64,000 nucleotides of DNA, from contig NZ_QQRR01000001.1 of the NCBI RefSeq assembly GCF_003439925.1, forward strand, positions 1,834,474 to 1,898,473. The letters are read 5' to 3'. A program made the position numbers and the translations under genes. Source of the stretch: Haloprofundus halophilus (GTDB lineage Archaea; Halobacteriota; Halobacteria; Halobacteriales; Haloferacaceae). The notes beneath the pieces are model-generated. The model was not told the DNA's origin and did no database searches. It saw only the letters and a program-made list of their open reading frames with translations. This document shows, piece by piece, positions 9,096-18,896 of this stretch (positions are counted from its first letter, which is position 1; every line of letters begins with the position of its first letter).

Positions 9096-9197
9096 CGGTG
9101 CCATCGCTGGCAGCGCCGGCTCCGTCGCCGCCGCTGCCGATTCCGTCGCTGACACTGCCAGTTCCGTCACGGACGCTGTCGGTTCCGCCGCTGACGG
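9079..9197. repeat. Imperfect ~21-bp GC-rich tandem repeats
   Basis: The end of the 54-aa ORF and the spacer before hisA consist of five to six diverged copies of a ~21-bp unit around GCCGGTTCCGTCACTGACG, differing at several positions. The array is in the gap between two converging genes (54-aa gene plus, hisA minus), so it may be a degenerate terminator or simply repeat expansion. Confidence 0.6.
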
Positions 9198-9203
9198 ACA
9201 ACG

Positions 9204-9926
9204 TTACGCCGACATCGCCTCGCGGAGCGTGAACTGTCCTTCGTACAGCGCCGTCCCCACGACGACGGCCGCCGCACCCGCCTCGCGGAGCGCCCGCACG
9301 TCGTCGACGGTGGCGACGCCGCCGCTGGCGACGACCGGAATGTCGACCGCGTCGGCGAGACGGCGGACTCGGTCCGCCTGCACGCCTTCTAACCGCCCCT
9401 CGACGTCGACGTCGGTGAACAGGACGGCTCCGGCGCCGAGCGCTTCGTAGCGGCCCGCCGCCTCCACCGGGTCCAATCCGGTCCCCTCGGTCCACCCCGA
9501 GACGACGACTTCGCCGTCTTTCGCGTCGAGGCTCACCATCACCGAGTCGGGATACTCGTCGCTTATCTCGCCGACGACGTCGGGATTTTCGACGGCCGCC
9601 GTGCCGAGGATGACCCGGTCGACGCCGCCGTCCAGCAGCGAGAGCGCGTCCGCCGCGGTTCGGATGCCGCCGCCGACCTGCACGTCGACGTCCGTCGCTT
9701 CCACGATGGCTTCGATGGCCGCGGCGTTCTCGCGCTGCCCCTCGAACGCGCCGTCCAAGTCCACGAGGTGAAGCGTCTCCGCGCCCTCGTCGACCCATCG
9801 GCGGGCCGCCTCGACGGGGTCGCCGTATCGCTTCTCCGTGCCGCGTTCGCCCTGGACCAGTTGGACGACCTCGCCGTCCTGCACGTCGACAGCCGGCACG
9901 ACCTCGAACTCGGGAAACTGTCTCAT
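9204..9926 (-). CDS. hisA: HisA, ProFAR isomerase
   Basis: 240 residues from ATG 9926 (MRQFPEFEVVPAVDV); an earlier in-frame ATG at 9974 would add an unlikely extension. TIM-barrel enzyme that isomerises N'-ProFAR to PRFAR in histidine synthesis. The catalytic aspartates are seen in VVPAVDVQDG (strand 1) and VSLDAKDGEV (strand 5); phosphate-binding loops are VQVGGGIRT and VVASGGVAT. Three histidine genes (hisB, hisA, hisI) lie in this window but are not in one operon. Confidence 0.97.
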   Translation of the reverse strand: MRQFPEFEVVPAVDVQDGEVVQLVQGERGTEKRYGDPVEAARRWVDEGAETLHLVDLDGAFEGQRENAAAIEAIVEATDVDVQVGGGIRTAADALSLLDGGVDRVILGTAAVENPDVVGEISDEYPDSVMVSLDAKDGEVVVSGWTEGTGLDPVEAAGRYEALGAGAVLFTDVDVEGRLEGVQADRVRRLADAVDIPVVASGGVATVDDVRALREAGAAAVVVGTALYEGQFTLREAMSA

Positions 9927-10081
9927 AGCCGACGCTGCGGGCCACGGCGAGTAAAACGCCTCGGTCGACGACACTCGGCCGACGACACTCGGCCGACCGA
10001 GTCGGACACCTGTTCGCGCCCGAACACGACGAGCGCGCCGGAACCGGACGCTTATGTGGGTTTCACGCGAACCATCGTAGC

Positions 10082-11272
10082 GTGTCGACCCTCCTCTTGG
10101 CCGCCGGGATTCTCGTCGCCGTCTTCGTCGGCTTCAACATCGGCGGCTCCAACACCGGCGTCGCGTTCGGACCCGCCGTCGGCAGCGGTGCGGTGTCGAA
10201 ACTCGCCGCCGGTGGCCTGATGACGGTGTTCGCGCTGCTCGGCGGCTGGACCGTCGGCCGTCGCGTCGTCGATACGCTCGGCAGCGACATCGTCACCGGC
10301 GACCCGTTCACGCTGTCGGTGAGCATCGCCATGCTGTTCTTCGTCGGGCTCGCGCTGTTCGCCTCGAACGTCTTCGGCGTTCCCGCCTCCACGTCGATGA
10401 CGGCCGTCGGCGCCATCGCCGGCTTCGGCCTCGCGTCCAACCGTCTGAACACGGGCGTCGTCCTCGAGATCGTCTCGTGGTGGTTCGTCGCACCCATCGT
10501 CGGCTTCTGGGTGAGCGCCGTCGTCGGCCGCTACGCCTACGACGAAATCGCCGCTCGAATCGCCGTCAGACAGTCCGAAGGGCCGCTGTTGGAGTTCGCC
10601 CCCCGACCGAAGTTAGGACCGAACACGACGATGCGCGAACTCGGCGGAACGGCGCTCGTCGTCGCCATCGCCTGCTACATGGCGTTCTCGGCGGGCGCGT
10701 CGAACGTCGCGAACGCCGTCGCCCCGCTGGTCGGCAACGGGTCGCTGACGATGAACCAGGGCATCCTGCTCGCGGCGGGGTCCATCGGACTCGGGGCGTT
10801 CACCATCGCGCGGCGGACGCTCGACACCGTCGGCAACGACCTCACCGACCTCCCGTTGGCGGCGGCGCTGGTCGTCGCCACGGTCAGCGCGAGTCTCGTC
10901 ACCGTCCTCTCGGGGCTCGGAATCCCGGCGAGTTTCGTCGTCATCGCCACGATGAGCATCGTCGGACTCGGTTGGGGGCGAGCGACCCGCGCCGAAGGGA
11001 CGACGCTCCCGGGTACGCCCCCCACCGGCGTCGGAACACCTGGGGCGACCGGGTCGACGGAGGTGTCCGCGCAGTCGGCGGCGGCCGCGACCGGGTTCGG
11101 AACGGCCGGCGAACTGACCGAGGAACCGCCGCTCGCGCCCACGGAGACGGCGGCGACGGCCGAACTGTACCGACCGGCGACGACAGCTCGAATCGTCTTG
11201 CTACAGAATCTCGTCCCGGCGCTCGCGACCGCCGCGGCCTACATCGTCTTCCGGTTCGTGCCCTTCGTGTAA
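10082..11272 (+). CDS. PiT-family inorganic phosphate permease, copy 1
   Basis: 396 residues, GTG start. Two PiT repeats flank a variable cytoplasmic part: N-terminal signature [20 protein letters not shown] (about 20-40) and C-terminal [20 protein letters not shown] (about 200-219), each with the GASN/GGSN element that binds phosphate and cation in this family. It imports phosphate driven by H+ or Na+. About 65 residues near the C-terminus are Thr/Pro/Gly/Ala rich and probably disordered before the last membrane segment. Followed after 66 nt by a close paralogue; the pair shares long identical DNA patches. Confidence 0.93.
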   Translation: MSTLLLAAGILVAVFVGFNIGGSNTGVAFGPAVGSGAVSKLAAGGLMTVFALLGGWTVGRRVVDTLGSDIVTGDPFTLSVSIAMLFFVGLALFASNVFGVPASTSMTAVGAIAGFGLASNRLNTGVVLEIVSWWFVAPIVGFWVSAVVGRYAYDEIAARIAVRQSEGPLLEFAPRPKLGPNTTMRELGGTALVVAIACYMAFSAGASNVANAVAPLVGNGSLTMNQGILLAAGSIGLGAFTIARRTLDTVGNDLTDLPLAAALVVATVSASLVTVLSGLGIPASFVVIATMSIVGLGWGRATRAEGTTLPGTPPTGVGTPGATGSTEVSAQSAAAATGFGTAGELTEEPPLAPTETAATAELYRPATTARIVLLQNLVPALATAAAYIVFRFVPFV

Positions 11273-11338
11273 CTCGGCTCTCACGTCGTTCGCTCGAATG
11301 CGGACGGCTTAACAGTCGAACGGGAGTATCCCCCTACC

Positions 11339-12478
11339 GTGGTAGAAGCGCTTCTCGTCGTCGGCGTTCTGGTCGCCGTCTTCGTCGGCTTCAACATCGG
11401 TGGCTCCTCCACCGGCGTCGCGTTCGGTCCCGCCGTCGGCAGCGGCGTGGTGAACAAACTCGTCGCCGCCGCGTTGATGGCGGTGTTCGCGCTGCTCGGC
11501 GGCTGGACCGTCGGGCGGGAAGTCGTCGAGACGATGGGCGGCGAAATCGTCCCGCAGAGCCAGTTCACCCTCGCCGCCAGCGTCGCCGTCTTGCTGTTCG
11601 TCGGACTCGCGCTGCTCGTCTCGAACACCTTCGGCGTTCCCGCCTCCACGTCGATGACGGCCGTCGGTGCCATCGCCGGACTCGGACTGGCGACCGACAC
11701 GCTGAACCAGCCCAAGATGCTCGAAATCGTCTCGTGGTGGATCGTCGCGCCGATTCTGGCCTTCTGGGTCTGCGCCGTCATCGGTCGCTACGTCTACCCG
11801 CACCTCGACGCCCGGTTCGTCATCGACAGCAGCGACGGGCCGCTCGTCGAGTACACGCCGCTGCCTCGCCTCGGCCCGGGGACGACGCTGCGCGAACTCG
11901 TCGGAGCGGTGCTCGTCGTCGTTATCGCCTGTTACATGGCGTTCTCGGCGGGCGCGTCGAACGTCGCGAACGCCGTCGCCCCGCTGGTCGGCAACGGCGC
12001 GGTCCCCATCGACCAGGGCGTGTTACTGGCGAGCGGCGCGATAGCACTCGGGGCGTTCACCATCGCGCGGCGGACGCTCGACACCGTCGGCAACGACCTC
12101 ACCGACCTCCCCATCCTGGCGGCGCTCATCGTCGAAGTCGTCAGCGCCACGCTCATCACCGTGTTGTCGGCTCTGGGCATCCCGGCGAGTCTCGCGGTGA
12201 GCGCGACGATGAGCATCGTCGGACTCGGGTGGGGACGGGCGACCCGCACGGTGACGCTCGGGCAGGCGGTTCGCGGCGAGGGCCCGAAGGTGTCGGTGAA
12301 CGCGCTGGCGGCCGAACGGCAGGAGGAGGTCCCGCGCGTCGGCGACGAGAGCGACGACCTCACCGCCAACGACCTGTTCGACCCCGGGACGACCGGACGG
12401 GTCATCTTCTTCTGGATTCTCACCCCGTCGCTGTCGGCGGTTGCGTCGTTTCTGCTCTTTACGTTCGCCCCGCTGTAA
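11339..12478 (+). CDS. PiT-family inorganic phosphate permease, copy 2
   Basis: 379 residues, GTG start, same architecture as copy 1: [20 protein letters not shown] near the N-terminus and [20 protein letters not shown] near the middle, with about ten hydrophobic helices. It lacks the long Thr/Pro-rich stretch of copy 1 and instead has a shorter charged loop (near residues 310-345). Two stretches of about 60 nt are identical to copy 1 (around 11935-11997 and 12047-12111). A TATA-like element is not obvious in the 66-nt gap, so it may be cotranscribed with copy 1. Confidence 0.93.
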   Translation: MVEALLVVGVLVAVFVGFNIGGSSTGVAFGPAVGSGVVNKLVAAALMAVFALLGGWTVGREVVETMGGEIVPQSQFTLAASVAVLLFVGLALLVSNTFGVPASTSMTAVGAIAGLGLATDTLNQPKMLEIVSWWIVAPILAFWVCAVIGRYVYPHLDARFVIDSSDGPLVEYTPLPRLGPGTTLRELVGAVLVVVIACYMAFSAGASNVANAVAPLVGNGAVPIDQGVLLASGAIALGAFTIARRTLDTVGNDLTDLPILAALIVEVVSATLITVLSALGIPASLAVSATMSIVGLGWGRATRTVTLGQAVRGEGPKVSVNALAAERQEEVPRVGDESDDLTANDLFDPGTTGRVIFFWILTPSLSAVASFLLFTFAPL

Positions 12479-12547
12479 CCGCCGGTCGACTCCGAGTTCC
12501 GGTTCCTGTGGCCCGAACCACCACACGACTCTGGGCTGAACAGCAAA

Positions 12548-12556
12548 GTCTAATGG
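12548..12556 (+). promoter_or_regulatory. Putative TATA region of fer
   Basis: The AT-rich TCTAATGG element centres about 27 nt before the fer ATG (12580), the usual haloarchaeal position for a leaderless or short-leader transcript. Weak match to consensus. Confidence 0.4.
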
Positions 12557-12579
12557 TATGGGTGTCGAACCTGTGCCTG

Positions 12580-12969
12580 ATGCCCACGGTAGAATACCTT
12601 AACTACGAAGTACTGGACGACCAGGGTTGGGAGATGGACGACGACGACCTCTTCGACAACGCCGCAGACGCCGGCCTCGACGAAGAGGACTACGGTTCGC
12701 TCGACGTCAACGAGGGCGAGTACATCCTCGAAGCCGCCGAGGCGCAGGGCTACGACTGGCCGTTCTCCTGCCGTGCAGGCGCCTGTGCGAACTGCGCCGC
12801 CATCCTGTACGAGGGCGAAATCGAGATGGACATGCAGCAGATCCTCTCCGACGAAGAGGTCGAGGAGAAGAACGTCCGTCTCACCTGCATCGGTTCGCCG
12901 CAGGCCGAGGAGGTCCGCATCGTGTACAACGCGAAGCACCTCGACTACCTGCAGAACCGCGTCATCTGA
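12580..12969 (+). CDS. fer: Halobacterial plant-type [2Fe-2S] ferredoxin
   Basis: 129 residues starting [14 protein letters not shown], matching halobacterial ferredoxin end to end. The 2Fe-2S ligands are in [15 protein letters not shown] (three cysteines in C-x4-C-x2-C spacing) and LTCIGSPQ. An acidic insertion of about 30 residues near the N-terminus ([20 protein letters not shown]) is the halophilic adaptation known in Halobacterium/Haloarcula ferredoxins. It carries electrons for 2-oxoacid:ferredoxin oxidoreductases and other enzymes in the cytoplasm. Stands alone. Confidence 0.98.
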   Translation: MPTVEYLNYEVLDDQGWEMDDDDLFDNAADAGLDEEDYGSLDVNEGEYILEAAEAQGYDWPFSCRAGACANCAAILYEGEIEMDMQQILSDEEVEEKNVRLTCIGSPQAEEVRIVYNAKHLDYLQNRVI

Positions 12970-13243
12970 GCGGTCGACCGTTCTCACCCAGCATATTTTA
13001 TCCGAATCAGCCGTCGTAGCCGCCGCTCTCCGGCGAAGAGCGGTCGTGTTTCTCGCACCCGCGAACGGAGCTTCCACACCGGGCGACGACTCTTCGACAC
13101 GTCACCGCCGCTCAGTTCGACGCCTTGTCCACTTGTCGTATAAGATAATAAAATAGTAATCAATGATATTTGTTCCTTACCAGTATTCAACGATTCCCAA
13201 TCAATAAGTGCGAAGGGGGTGGTCACTACGCTCGTAGTTTCCC

Positions 13244-14653
13244 ATGAACGTTTTCGCGAATCCACACGTGGCACAACTCGGCGGTGCGCACAGTCCGCTA
13301 ATCGCTTTTCTCGTGGGACTCGTCGCGGTCATCCTTCTACTCGTGTACTGGGATCTTCCGGCGTTCGTCGGCCTGGTCATCGCGACGCTCGTCGTCGGCA
13401 TCGTCGCGCCTCAGGTCGCGTTCGCGGAGGTTCCAGCGCGGGTCGCCGAATCGTTCGGCGAAGGGATGGCGGGTATCGGTATCCCCATCCTGATGGCGGC
13501 GGTCATCGGGAAGTCAATGATGGCCAGCGGTGCCGCAGAACGCATCGTTCGCGGGTTCACCTCACTGACGGGTAGCGAGAACTCCGACTTCGCGCTCTGG
13601 GGGAGCAGTTCCTTCCTCGCCATCCCGGTGTTCTTCGACAACGTGTTCTACCTGATGGCGCCGCTGGCGCGGTCGATGCGCGCCCGCGTCGGCAAGAACT
13701 ACGCGCTCTACCTCGTCGTCGTCGGTGCGGGCGCGGCGACGACGCACGTGTTCGTCCCGCCGACGCCCGGTCCGTTGGCGGTAGCCGAGGAGATTCCGGG
13801 CACCAATCTGGGGATGACGATTCTCGTTGGTCTCACGGTCGCCGGCCCCTCGGCGTTCGTCGGCGGCATCGTCTACGGCCGGTGGATAAACAGGCGGATG
13901 GACATCCCGCTTCGCGACGCGATGGACACGACCGGTGACGAACTGAGCGAACTCGCCGAGCGGTCGAACAGTCAACTTCCGGGCGTGCTCGAGGCGTCGC
14001 TGCCGATTCTCCTCGCCGTCGCCCTCGTCGCCTCGGACACGGCGGCGACGACGTTCCTCGGCGAGGAGGCGCCCATCCGTTCTATCACCGGTTTCTTCGG
14101 CGACCCGAACTTCGCGCTGACGGCCGCGGCCATCGCTGCGGCGCTCACGTACCGTCGGATGCGCGCGCTCTCCGACGAGGCGTGGGGCGACGAACTCACC
14201 GAGGCGCTGAAATCCGGGGGTAACATCGCCGCTATCACCGCCGCGGGTGGCGCGTTCGGCGCGATGCTCGCCGCCGCCGGTATCGGCGACTATATCACGA
14301 ATCTCCTCTCGGGACTCGGCATCGGCGTGCTCGTCACCGCGTGGCTCATCGCCGCCACCGTCCGCATCGCGCAGGGGTCGGCCACCGTCGCCATGCTCAC
14401 GACGGCGGGTATCATGGCCGGGTCCGGCGCGGTCGCTTCGCTGTCGGTCAACCCGGCGTACCTCGTGATGGCCATCGGCGCGGGCGGTAACATCTGTTCG
14501 TGGTACAACGACAGCGGCTTCTGGCTCGTCAAGGAAATCGGCGGCCTCACGCAGACGGAGACCCTGAAGACGTGGACCGCGTTGACGACTATCGTCTCGG
14601 TCACCGGTCTGCTGACGGTAATCGTTCTCTCGACGTTCTTCCCGCTGGCCTGA
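13244..14653 (+). CDS. GntP-family permease (gluconate/organic acid:H+ symporter type)
   Basis: 469 residues with about 12-14 hydrophobic segments. The GntP signature is clear: FLAIPVFFDNVFYLMAPLAR (about 125-144), then GAGAATTHVFVPPTPGPLAV, and ARIAQGSATVAMLTTAGIM-like VRIAQGSATVAMLTTAGIMA in the C-terminal half. The family imports gluconate, other sugar acids or small hydroxy acids. No sugar-acid catabolic gene is adjacent, so the substrate is open. The 274-nt spacer before it is unusually AT-rich (TATAAGATAATAAAATAG near 13140), likely containing its promoter and the fer terminator. Confidence 0.92.
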   Translation: MNVFANPHVAQLGGAHSPLIAFLVGLVAVILLLVYWDLPAFVGLVIATLVVGIVAPQVAFAEVPARVAESFGEGMAGIGIPILMAAVIGKSMMASGAAERIVRGFTSLTGSENSDFALWGSSSFLAIPVFFDNVFYLMAPLARSMRARVGKNYALYLVVVGAGAATTHVFVPPTPGPLAVAEEIPGTNLGMTILVGLTVAGPSAFVGGIVYGRWINRRMDIPLRDAMDTTGDELSELAERSNSQLPGVLEASLPILLAVALVASDTAATTFLGEEAPIRSITGFFGDPNFALTAAAIAAALTYRRMRALSDEAWGDELTEALKSGGNIAAITAAGGAFGAMLAAAGIGDYITNLLSGLGIGVLVTAWLIAATVRIAQGSATVAMLTTAGIMAGSGAVASLSVNPAYLVMAIGAGGNICSWYNDSGFWLVKEIGGLTQTETLKTWTALTTIVSVTGLLTVIVLSTFFPLA

Positions 14654-14683
14654 AGTCGGCAGGGAGTTCCGTCTCGTCGGGGG

Positions 14684-14768
14684 ACGTTCGGCGGGCGGTC
14701 TCCACTCGTCGAGGAGCGTTCGGCGGACGGTCTCTGCTCGCCGACCGACGTTCGGCGGACGGTTTTTT
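14684..14768 (+). repeat. Three ~32-bp direct repeats ending in a T6 run (possible gntP terminator)
   Basis: The core CGTTCGGCGGACGGT (one copy with GGGCGGT) occurs at about 14685, 14716 and 14749, spaced 31-33 bp, with related spacers. The last copy runs directly into TTTTTT at 14763-14768. A poly-T end fits archaeal intrinsic termination 110 nt after the GntP stop codon. Confidence 0.6.
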
Positions 14769-14826
14769 CTACTGACGGACTCGTCACGACCACAACACCT
14801 ATTTTCCCTACCCGCAAGGGCGAATC

Positions 14827-15831
14827 ATGCTCGGTACGATGCCGGATCTGCTGCGTCTGCTCGTCGTTCCCGTCTTCGCGTGGGCGGCGTGGCGGGACGT
14901 AGAGACGCGCCGCCTCCCGAACCGCATGTGGCCCCCGCTGGCGGCGCTCGGCATCGTCCTGCTCGGGTGGGACCTGTTGGCGGCGTACCCCTTCGGTCCG
15001 CTCGACTCGCTGTTCCTCCTCCAGGTCGCGATCAGCGTCTTCTTCGTCGCGCCTCTCGGCTACGCGTTCTGGTACGTCGGCGGCTTCGGCGCGGCGGACG
15101 CGAAGGCGCTCATCGTCCTCGCGCTCCTGTTCCCGACGTTCCCCTCGTATCTCGTCTCGGGCGTCGAACTCCCCCTCGTGGAGACGACGCTCGGCGTCTT
15201 CTCGTTCACCATCCTCACGAACGCCGTGCTCGTCGCCGTCGCGTATCCGGTCGCGCTCGGTCTGCGAAACCTCGCGGCGCGGCGGTTCTCGTCGGTGATG
15301 TTCGTCGGCCAGGAGGTCACCGTCTCCTCGCTGCCGACCCGTCACGGGAGTCTGTTCGAGACGCCGCGCGGCTACACCCGCGACGGCCTCGACCTCGACG
15401 CGCTCCGGATGTACCTACGCTGGCGCGGGACGACGCTCTCGGAACTCCGCGCCGACCCCGACGCACACCGCGACCCGGCGAGCGTCGGCGAGACGCACCC
15501 CGTCGGCGACGGGTCGGTCGGCGACGGTCCCGCCGTCGCCGACGGCGGAACGACGCTCGCGGAACACCACGACGGGAGCGTCGACCGCGATTCCCCGGCG
15601 GCGTACGACGACCCGTGGGCCGCCGAGGCGTTTCTCGACTCGCTCGACTGGAGCGCCTACGGAACGACGCCCGAGAAACTCCGCGACGGCCTCGACCTCG
15701 TGACGACCCGCGAGCGGGTGTGGGTGATGCCCGGCCTCCCGTTCGTCGTCCCCATGTTCGTCGGCCTGCTCGTTGCGCTCCTCTACGGCGACATCCTGTT
15801 CGGAGTGCTGGGCGCAGTCGGACTGGTCTGA
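14827..15831 (+). CDS. pibD: Prepilin/prearchaellin peptidase, A24 family (PibD-like)
   Basis: 334 residues. N-terminal [19 protein letters not shown] carries the first catalytic aspartate of A24 peptidases ([10 protein letters not shown]), and [15 protein letters not shown] the second (in the place of the GxGD motif). Membrane segments at about 5-25, 35-55, 65-90, 95-115 and 130-160; then a ~110-residue hydrophilic acidic loop with the repeated [15 protein letters not shown] stretch; and a last TM at the C-terminus. Expected to cleave class III signal peptides of type IV pilins and archaellins. Large soluble insertion before the last TM is characteristic of the haloarchaeal enzymes. Confidence 0.88.
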   Translation: MLGTMPDLLRLLVVPVFAWAAWRDVETRRLPNRMWPPLAALGIVLLGWDLLAAYPFGPLDSLFLLQVAISVFFVAPLGYAFWYVGGFGAADAKALIVLALLFPTFPSYLVSGVELPLVETTLGVFSFTILTNAVLVAVAYPVALGLRNLAARRFSSVMFVGQEVTVSSLPTRHGSLFETPRGYTRDGLDLDALRMYLRWRGTTLSELRADPDAHRDPASVGETHPVGDGSVGDGPAVADGGTTLAEHHDGSVDRDSPAAYDDPWAAEAFLDSLDWSAYGTTPEKLRDGLDLVTTRERVWVMPGLPFVVPMFVGLLVALLYGDILFGVLGAVGLV

Positions 15832-15849
15832 CCGTCGAAAACGCACAAG

Positions 15850-15857
15850 ACATATCG
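15850..15857 (+). promoter_or_regulatory. Putative TATA box of hisI
   Basis: ACATATCG lies about 27 nt before the hisI ATG, consistent with a leaderless transcript starting at 15881. Confidence 0.5.
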
Positions 15858-15880
15858 GCCGGACCCGCTTCTGTGCGAGT

Positions 15881-16240
15881 ATGACCGTCGACGTGGACTT
15901 CGGCGAGGACGGCCTCGTCCCCGCCGTCGCCCAGGACGCCGACTCCGGCGAGGTGTTGATGCTGGCGTACGTCTCGCCCGAAGCGCTCGAACGCACCCGG
16001 GAGACGGGGCGTGCGCACTACTACTCGCGCAGCCGCGACGAACTCTGGGAGAAGGGCGCGACGAGCGGCCACACCCAGGACGTGAGAGAGATTCGCGTCG
16101 ACTGCGACGCCGATACTCTGCTGTACCTCGTCGACCAGTCCGGCGGCGCGTGCCACACCGGCCACCGCTCCTGTTTCTACCGGACTATCGACGACGAGAA
16201 CGTCGGCGAGCGGGTGTTCGACCCCGACGACGTCTACTGA
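15881..16240 (+). CDS. hisI: Phosphoribosyl-AMP cyclohydrolase HisI
   Basis: 119 residues from ATG 15881, the expected length for the monofunctional enzyme; an in-frame upstream extension from 15773 overlaps the peptidase gene and is rejected. Opens the adenine ring of PR-AMP in histidine synthesis. Motifs: [37 protein letters not shown], and the zinc/magnesium ligands in [14 protein letters not shown] and [14 protein letters not shown]. The coiled-coil gene begins 3 nt after its stop, so the two are probably cotranscribed. Confidence 0.97.
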   Translation: MTVDVDFGEDGLVPAVAQDADSGEVLMLAYVSPEALERTRETGRAHYYSRSRDELWEKGATSGHTQDVREIRVDCDADTLLYLVDQSGGACHTGHRSCFYRTIDDENVGERVFDPDDVY

Positions 16241-16243
16241 CCC

Positions 16244-17473
16244 ATGACCGACGCACACCACTCTGCGGCCGACTCCGAGAGCGGTGAGAGCGTCGAACCG
16301 ACCGTCGACCCCTCGGACCCCTCGAACGCGGGGGCGGTCGCCGACGAACTGGAGGCCGCCTTCGAGGACCGCCGACGCGCCGAGGCGGCCGTCGTCGACG
16401 AAGGTGCGGAAACCGTCGAACTCGTCGCCGACGCCTACGACCGAGCGCTGACGCTCCTGGACCGCTACGAGGGCCGCGCCACCGGAACCGGCGACTTCAG
16501 CGCGTTCGTCGAGTTCGAACGGAAGTTCGCCGAACTCGTCGAGGACGTCGAGGACGACGCGCCCGCCGCCGACGCGTTCGGCGCGGCCAACGACATCCTC
16601 GACCGCCGCCGCTTGAGCGAGAAGCACTTCGACGCCGCCCGCGACGCGCTCGCCCCCGCCGCCGACGTCGCCGCGCTCCTGGAGAAACGTGACGCCGCCC
16701 GCGAGCGGCACCGAAACGCCACGAGGGACGCCGAACGGTGCCTCTCGAACGTCGACGACCGCCTCTCGGAGCTCCGACGCCTCGAACGGCTCGGCGAGGC
16801 CGACCTCGACGCGCCCGTCGACCGGCTCCGTGACCCGATTCGGGCGTACAGCGACGCGGTCGAAGCGGCGTTCGAGACGTACAAGCGCGACGCGAGCGCC
16901 CGGGAGGTGCTCTCGTTCGTCGAGACGGCCGCCGGCTATCCGTTAGTCGACTACAACACGCCGCCCGCAGACGTCCGCGAGTACGTCGATTCGGCCGACG
17001 TGGGCGGGGAGCCGATTCCGGACCTGCTGGAGTACGCGGACTACTCGAACTCGAAGCTCTCGCACTTCGTCTCCGACCCGGCGGAACTGAAGGCGCGCGT
17101 CGCGGTGAACCGAACCTATCTGAGTCGCCTCGACGGCGGGCCGCTGACGGTGTCGTGGCCGCCACCGTCGGCCGCCGAGCTCCGGTGTCTGGTTCCCGAA
17201 CTCGTCTCGGTCGTCTCGCGGTTCGCCCCCGAGGACGTCGTCGCTCGGTGCCGAGAGCTCCGCTATCTCCCCGAGAGCGACGACTACGAACGTCTCCGGA
17301 CGGCGGCGGAGGCCCGCGAGTCGCTCACCGACGCGGAGCGGTCGAGAATCCAGCGCGGCGAGGTGTCGGCGTCGCTCGACGCGTTCAGTACAGTTCGTGA
17401 CCGCCTGCGTACCACGCTGGACCGGTGCGGGTACGACTCAGAAGCGCCGCTCGACGTCCCTCCGTCTGCGTGA
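16244..17473 (+). CDS. Acidic coiled-coil protein, haloarchaeal hypothetical
   Basis: 409 residues with no membrane segment. The first ~30 residues are disordered and acidic; about 35-230 are long Ala/Arg/Glu/Asp-rich heptad-like helices (for example LEKRDAARERHRNATRDAER); a globular stretch follows (LSFVETAAGYPLVDYNTPPA ... LSHFVSDPAELKARV), then more helices to the end. Conserved-looking Pro/Tyr-rich segment at about 235-300 argues for a real domain. It starts 3 nt after hisI. I do not recognise its function; a structural or nucleic-acid-associated role is possible. Confidence 0.78.
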   Translation: MTDAHHSAADSESGESVEPTVDPSDPSNAGAVADELEAAFEDRRRAEAAVVDEGAETVELVADAYDRALTLLDRYEGRATGTGDFSAFVEFERKFAELVEDVEDDAPAADAFGAANDILDRRRLSEKHFDAARDALAPAADVAALLEKRDAARERHRNATRDAERCLSNVDDRLSELRRLERLGEADLDAPVDRLRDPIRAYSDAVEAAFETYKRDASAREVLSFVETAAGYPLVDYNTPPADVREYVDSADVGGEPIPDLLEYADYSNSKLSHFVSDPAELKARVAVNRTYLSRLDGGPLTVSWPPPSAAELRCLVPELVSVVSRFAPEDVVARCRELRYLPESDDYERLRTAAEARESLTDAERSRIQRGEVSASLDAFSTVRDRLRTTLDRCGYDSEAPLDVPPSA

Positions 17474-17531
17474 CCCGGTCGGCACCGTTCTCTTCGTCTC
17501 TCCTCGGCGTCCCTCGCGGCCGTCGCTCGAC

Positions 17532-18896
17532 TCAGGGGTCCGGGAGCGCGGCCGTCAGCGTCGCGCGGGCGTCCTCGGCCAACCGCTCGGCGCGGGCGGC
17601 GTCGCGGGCCTCCGCGTAGATTCGGACTTTCGGCTCGGTCCCCGAGGGGCGGACGAGCACCCACGCGTCGCCGTAGTCGAGGCGGTAGCCGTCGATAGTG
17701 TTCGGCTGCGCGTCTGCCTCCTCGGCGTACGTCTCGGCGGCGGCGAGCATCGCGTTCAGCTCCGCCTCCGAGTCGTACACGAGGTTGACGCGGACGTTGT
17801 GGTAGTCGGTGTACGGTTCGACGATTTCGGAGGGCGGCCGTTCGGCGACGAGTTCGAGGAACTTCGCGCCGATGAACGCGCCGTCGCGGACGAGGCGGTA
17901 GTCGGGGAAGAAGACGCCGCCGTTGCCCTCGCCGGCGACGGGGACGGTCTCGCCCTCGGCCCACAGCTCTCGAATCCGGGTGATGAGGTTCGTGCTGCCG
18001 ATGGGCGTCAGTTCCAGCGTCGCGCCCACCTCGTCGCAGACGTCGACGAGGCGCTGGGAGACGTTGACCGCGGCGACGGTCGTGTCGCCCGCCGAGAGGC
18101 CGGCGGCCGAAAGCGCCGCCAGCGAGGCGTCGCCCTCGATGTACTCGCCGCGTTCGTCGAAGAAGATGGCCCGGTCGGCGTCGCCGTCGTGGGCGATTCC
18201 CACGTCGGCGTCGGTCGCGCGGACCAGTCGCCCGAGGTCGCCGAGGTTCTTCTCGACGGGTTCGGGGTTCCGTCCCGGGAAGTGGCCGTCGGCCTGCCCG
18301 TTGACGGTGACGACCTCGCAGCCGAGTTCGCGGTAGAATCCGGGGCTCGTGAGTGCGCCCGCGCCGTGGCCGGGGTCGAGTGCGACCTTGAGGTTCCCGG
18401 CGGCGATCTTCTCGCGGTCGACGGTGGCGAGCATCTCCTCGACGTAGTCGCGGTTCGCCGACTCGACGCGGCGCGTCTCGCCGACCTCGTCCCACGCGAC
18501 GGTGTCGAACTCCTCGGCGAGGATGTGGCCCTCGATGCGTTCGAGGCGCTCGACGACGAGTTCGACGCCGTCGGGGCCGACCAGTTTCACGCCGTTGTAC
18601 TCCGGCGGGTTGTGCGAGGCGGTGATGACGATTCCCGGAATCCCCTCGACTTCGCAGTAGCGCGTCGCGGCGGGCGTCGGCGTCACGCCGATGCGGTCGA
18701 CGTCGACGCCCACGCTCGCCAGCCCGCTGGCGGCGGCGTTCGAGAACAGCTCGCCCGTCGTCCGGGTGTCGCGTGCGATGGCGGCACGGTCGACGTTCCA
18801 CACCGTCCCGGCGGCTTTCGCCACCCGGAGCACGAACTCGGGGGTTAGCTGTTCGTTCGCCACCCCGCGCGTTCCACTCGACCCGAACAACTTCAT
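17532..18896 (-). CDS. glmM: Phosphoglucosamine mutase / phosphomannomutase
   Basis: 454 residues of the alpha-D-phosphohexomutase superfamily, four domains. N-terminal MKLFGSSGTRGVAN; the phosphoserine loop VITASHNPPEYNGVKLVG (about 91-108, catalytic Ser in TASHNP); the magnesium loop IAHDGDADRAIFF (about 235); the sugar-specificity loop GEGNGGVFFPDY; and the phosphate-binding C-terminal RPSGTEPKVRIYAEA. In archaea such enzymes serve UDP-GlcNAc or GDP-mannose formation for glycan synthesis; GlmM versus Pmm cannot be separated by eye. Confidence 0.93.
   Translation of the reverse strand: MKLFGSSGTRGVANEQLTPEFVLRVAKAAGTVWNVDRAAIARDTRTTGELFSNAAASGLASVGVDVDRIGVTPTPAATRYCEVEGIPGIVITASHNPPEYNGVKLVGPDGVELVVERLERIEGHILAEEFDTVAWDEVGETRRVESANRDYVEEMLATVDREKIAAGNLKVALDPGHGAGALTSPGFYRELGCEVVTVNGQADGHFPGRNPEPVEKNLGDLGRLVRATDADVGIAHDGDADRAIFFDERGEYIEGDASLAALSAAGLSAGDTTVAAVNVSQRLVDVCDEVGATLELTPIGSTNLITRIRELWAEGETVPVAGEGNGGVFFPDYRLVRDGAFIGAKFLELVAERPPSEIVEPYTDYHNVRVNLVYDSEAELNAMLAAAETYAEEADAQPNTIDGYRLDYGDAWVLVRPSGTEPKVRIYAEARDAARAERLAEDARATLTAALPDP

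Noticed and set aside
12984..13274. 96-codon minus-strand ORF in the fer-gntP spacer
   Set aside because: No homologous look, crosses the gntP start, no promoter; the region is AT-rich promoter/terminator sequence.
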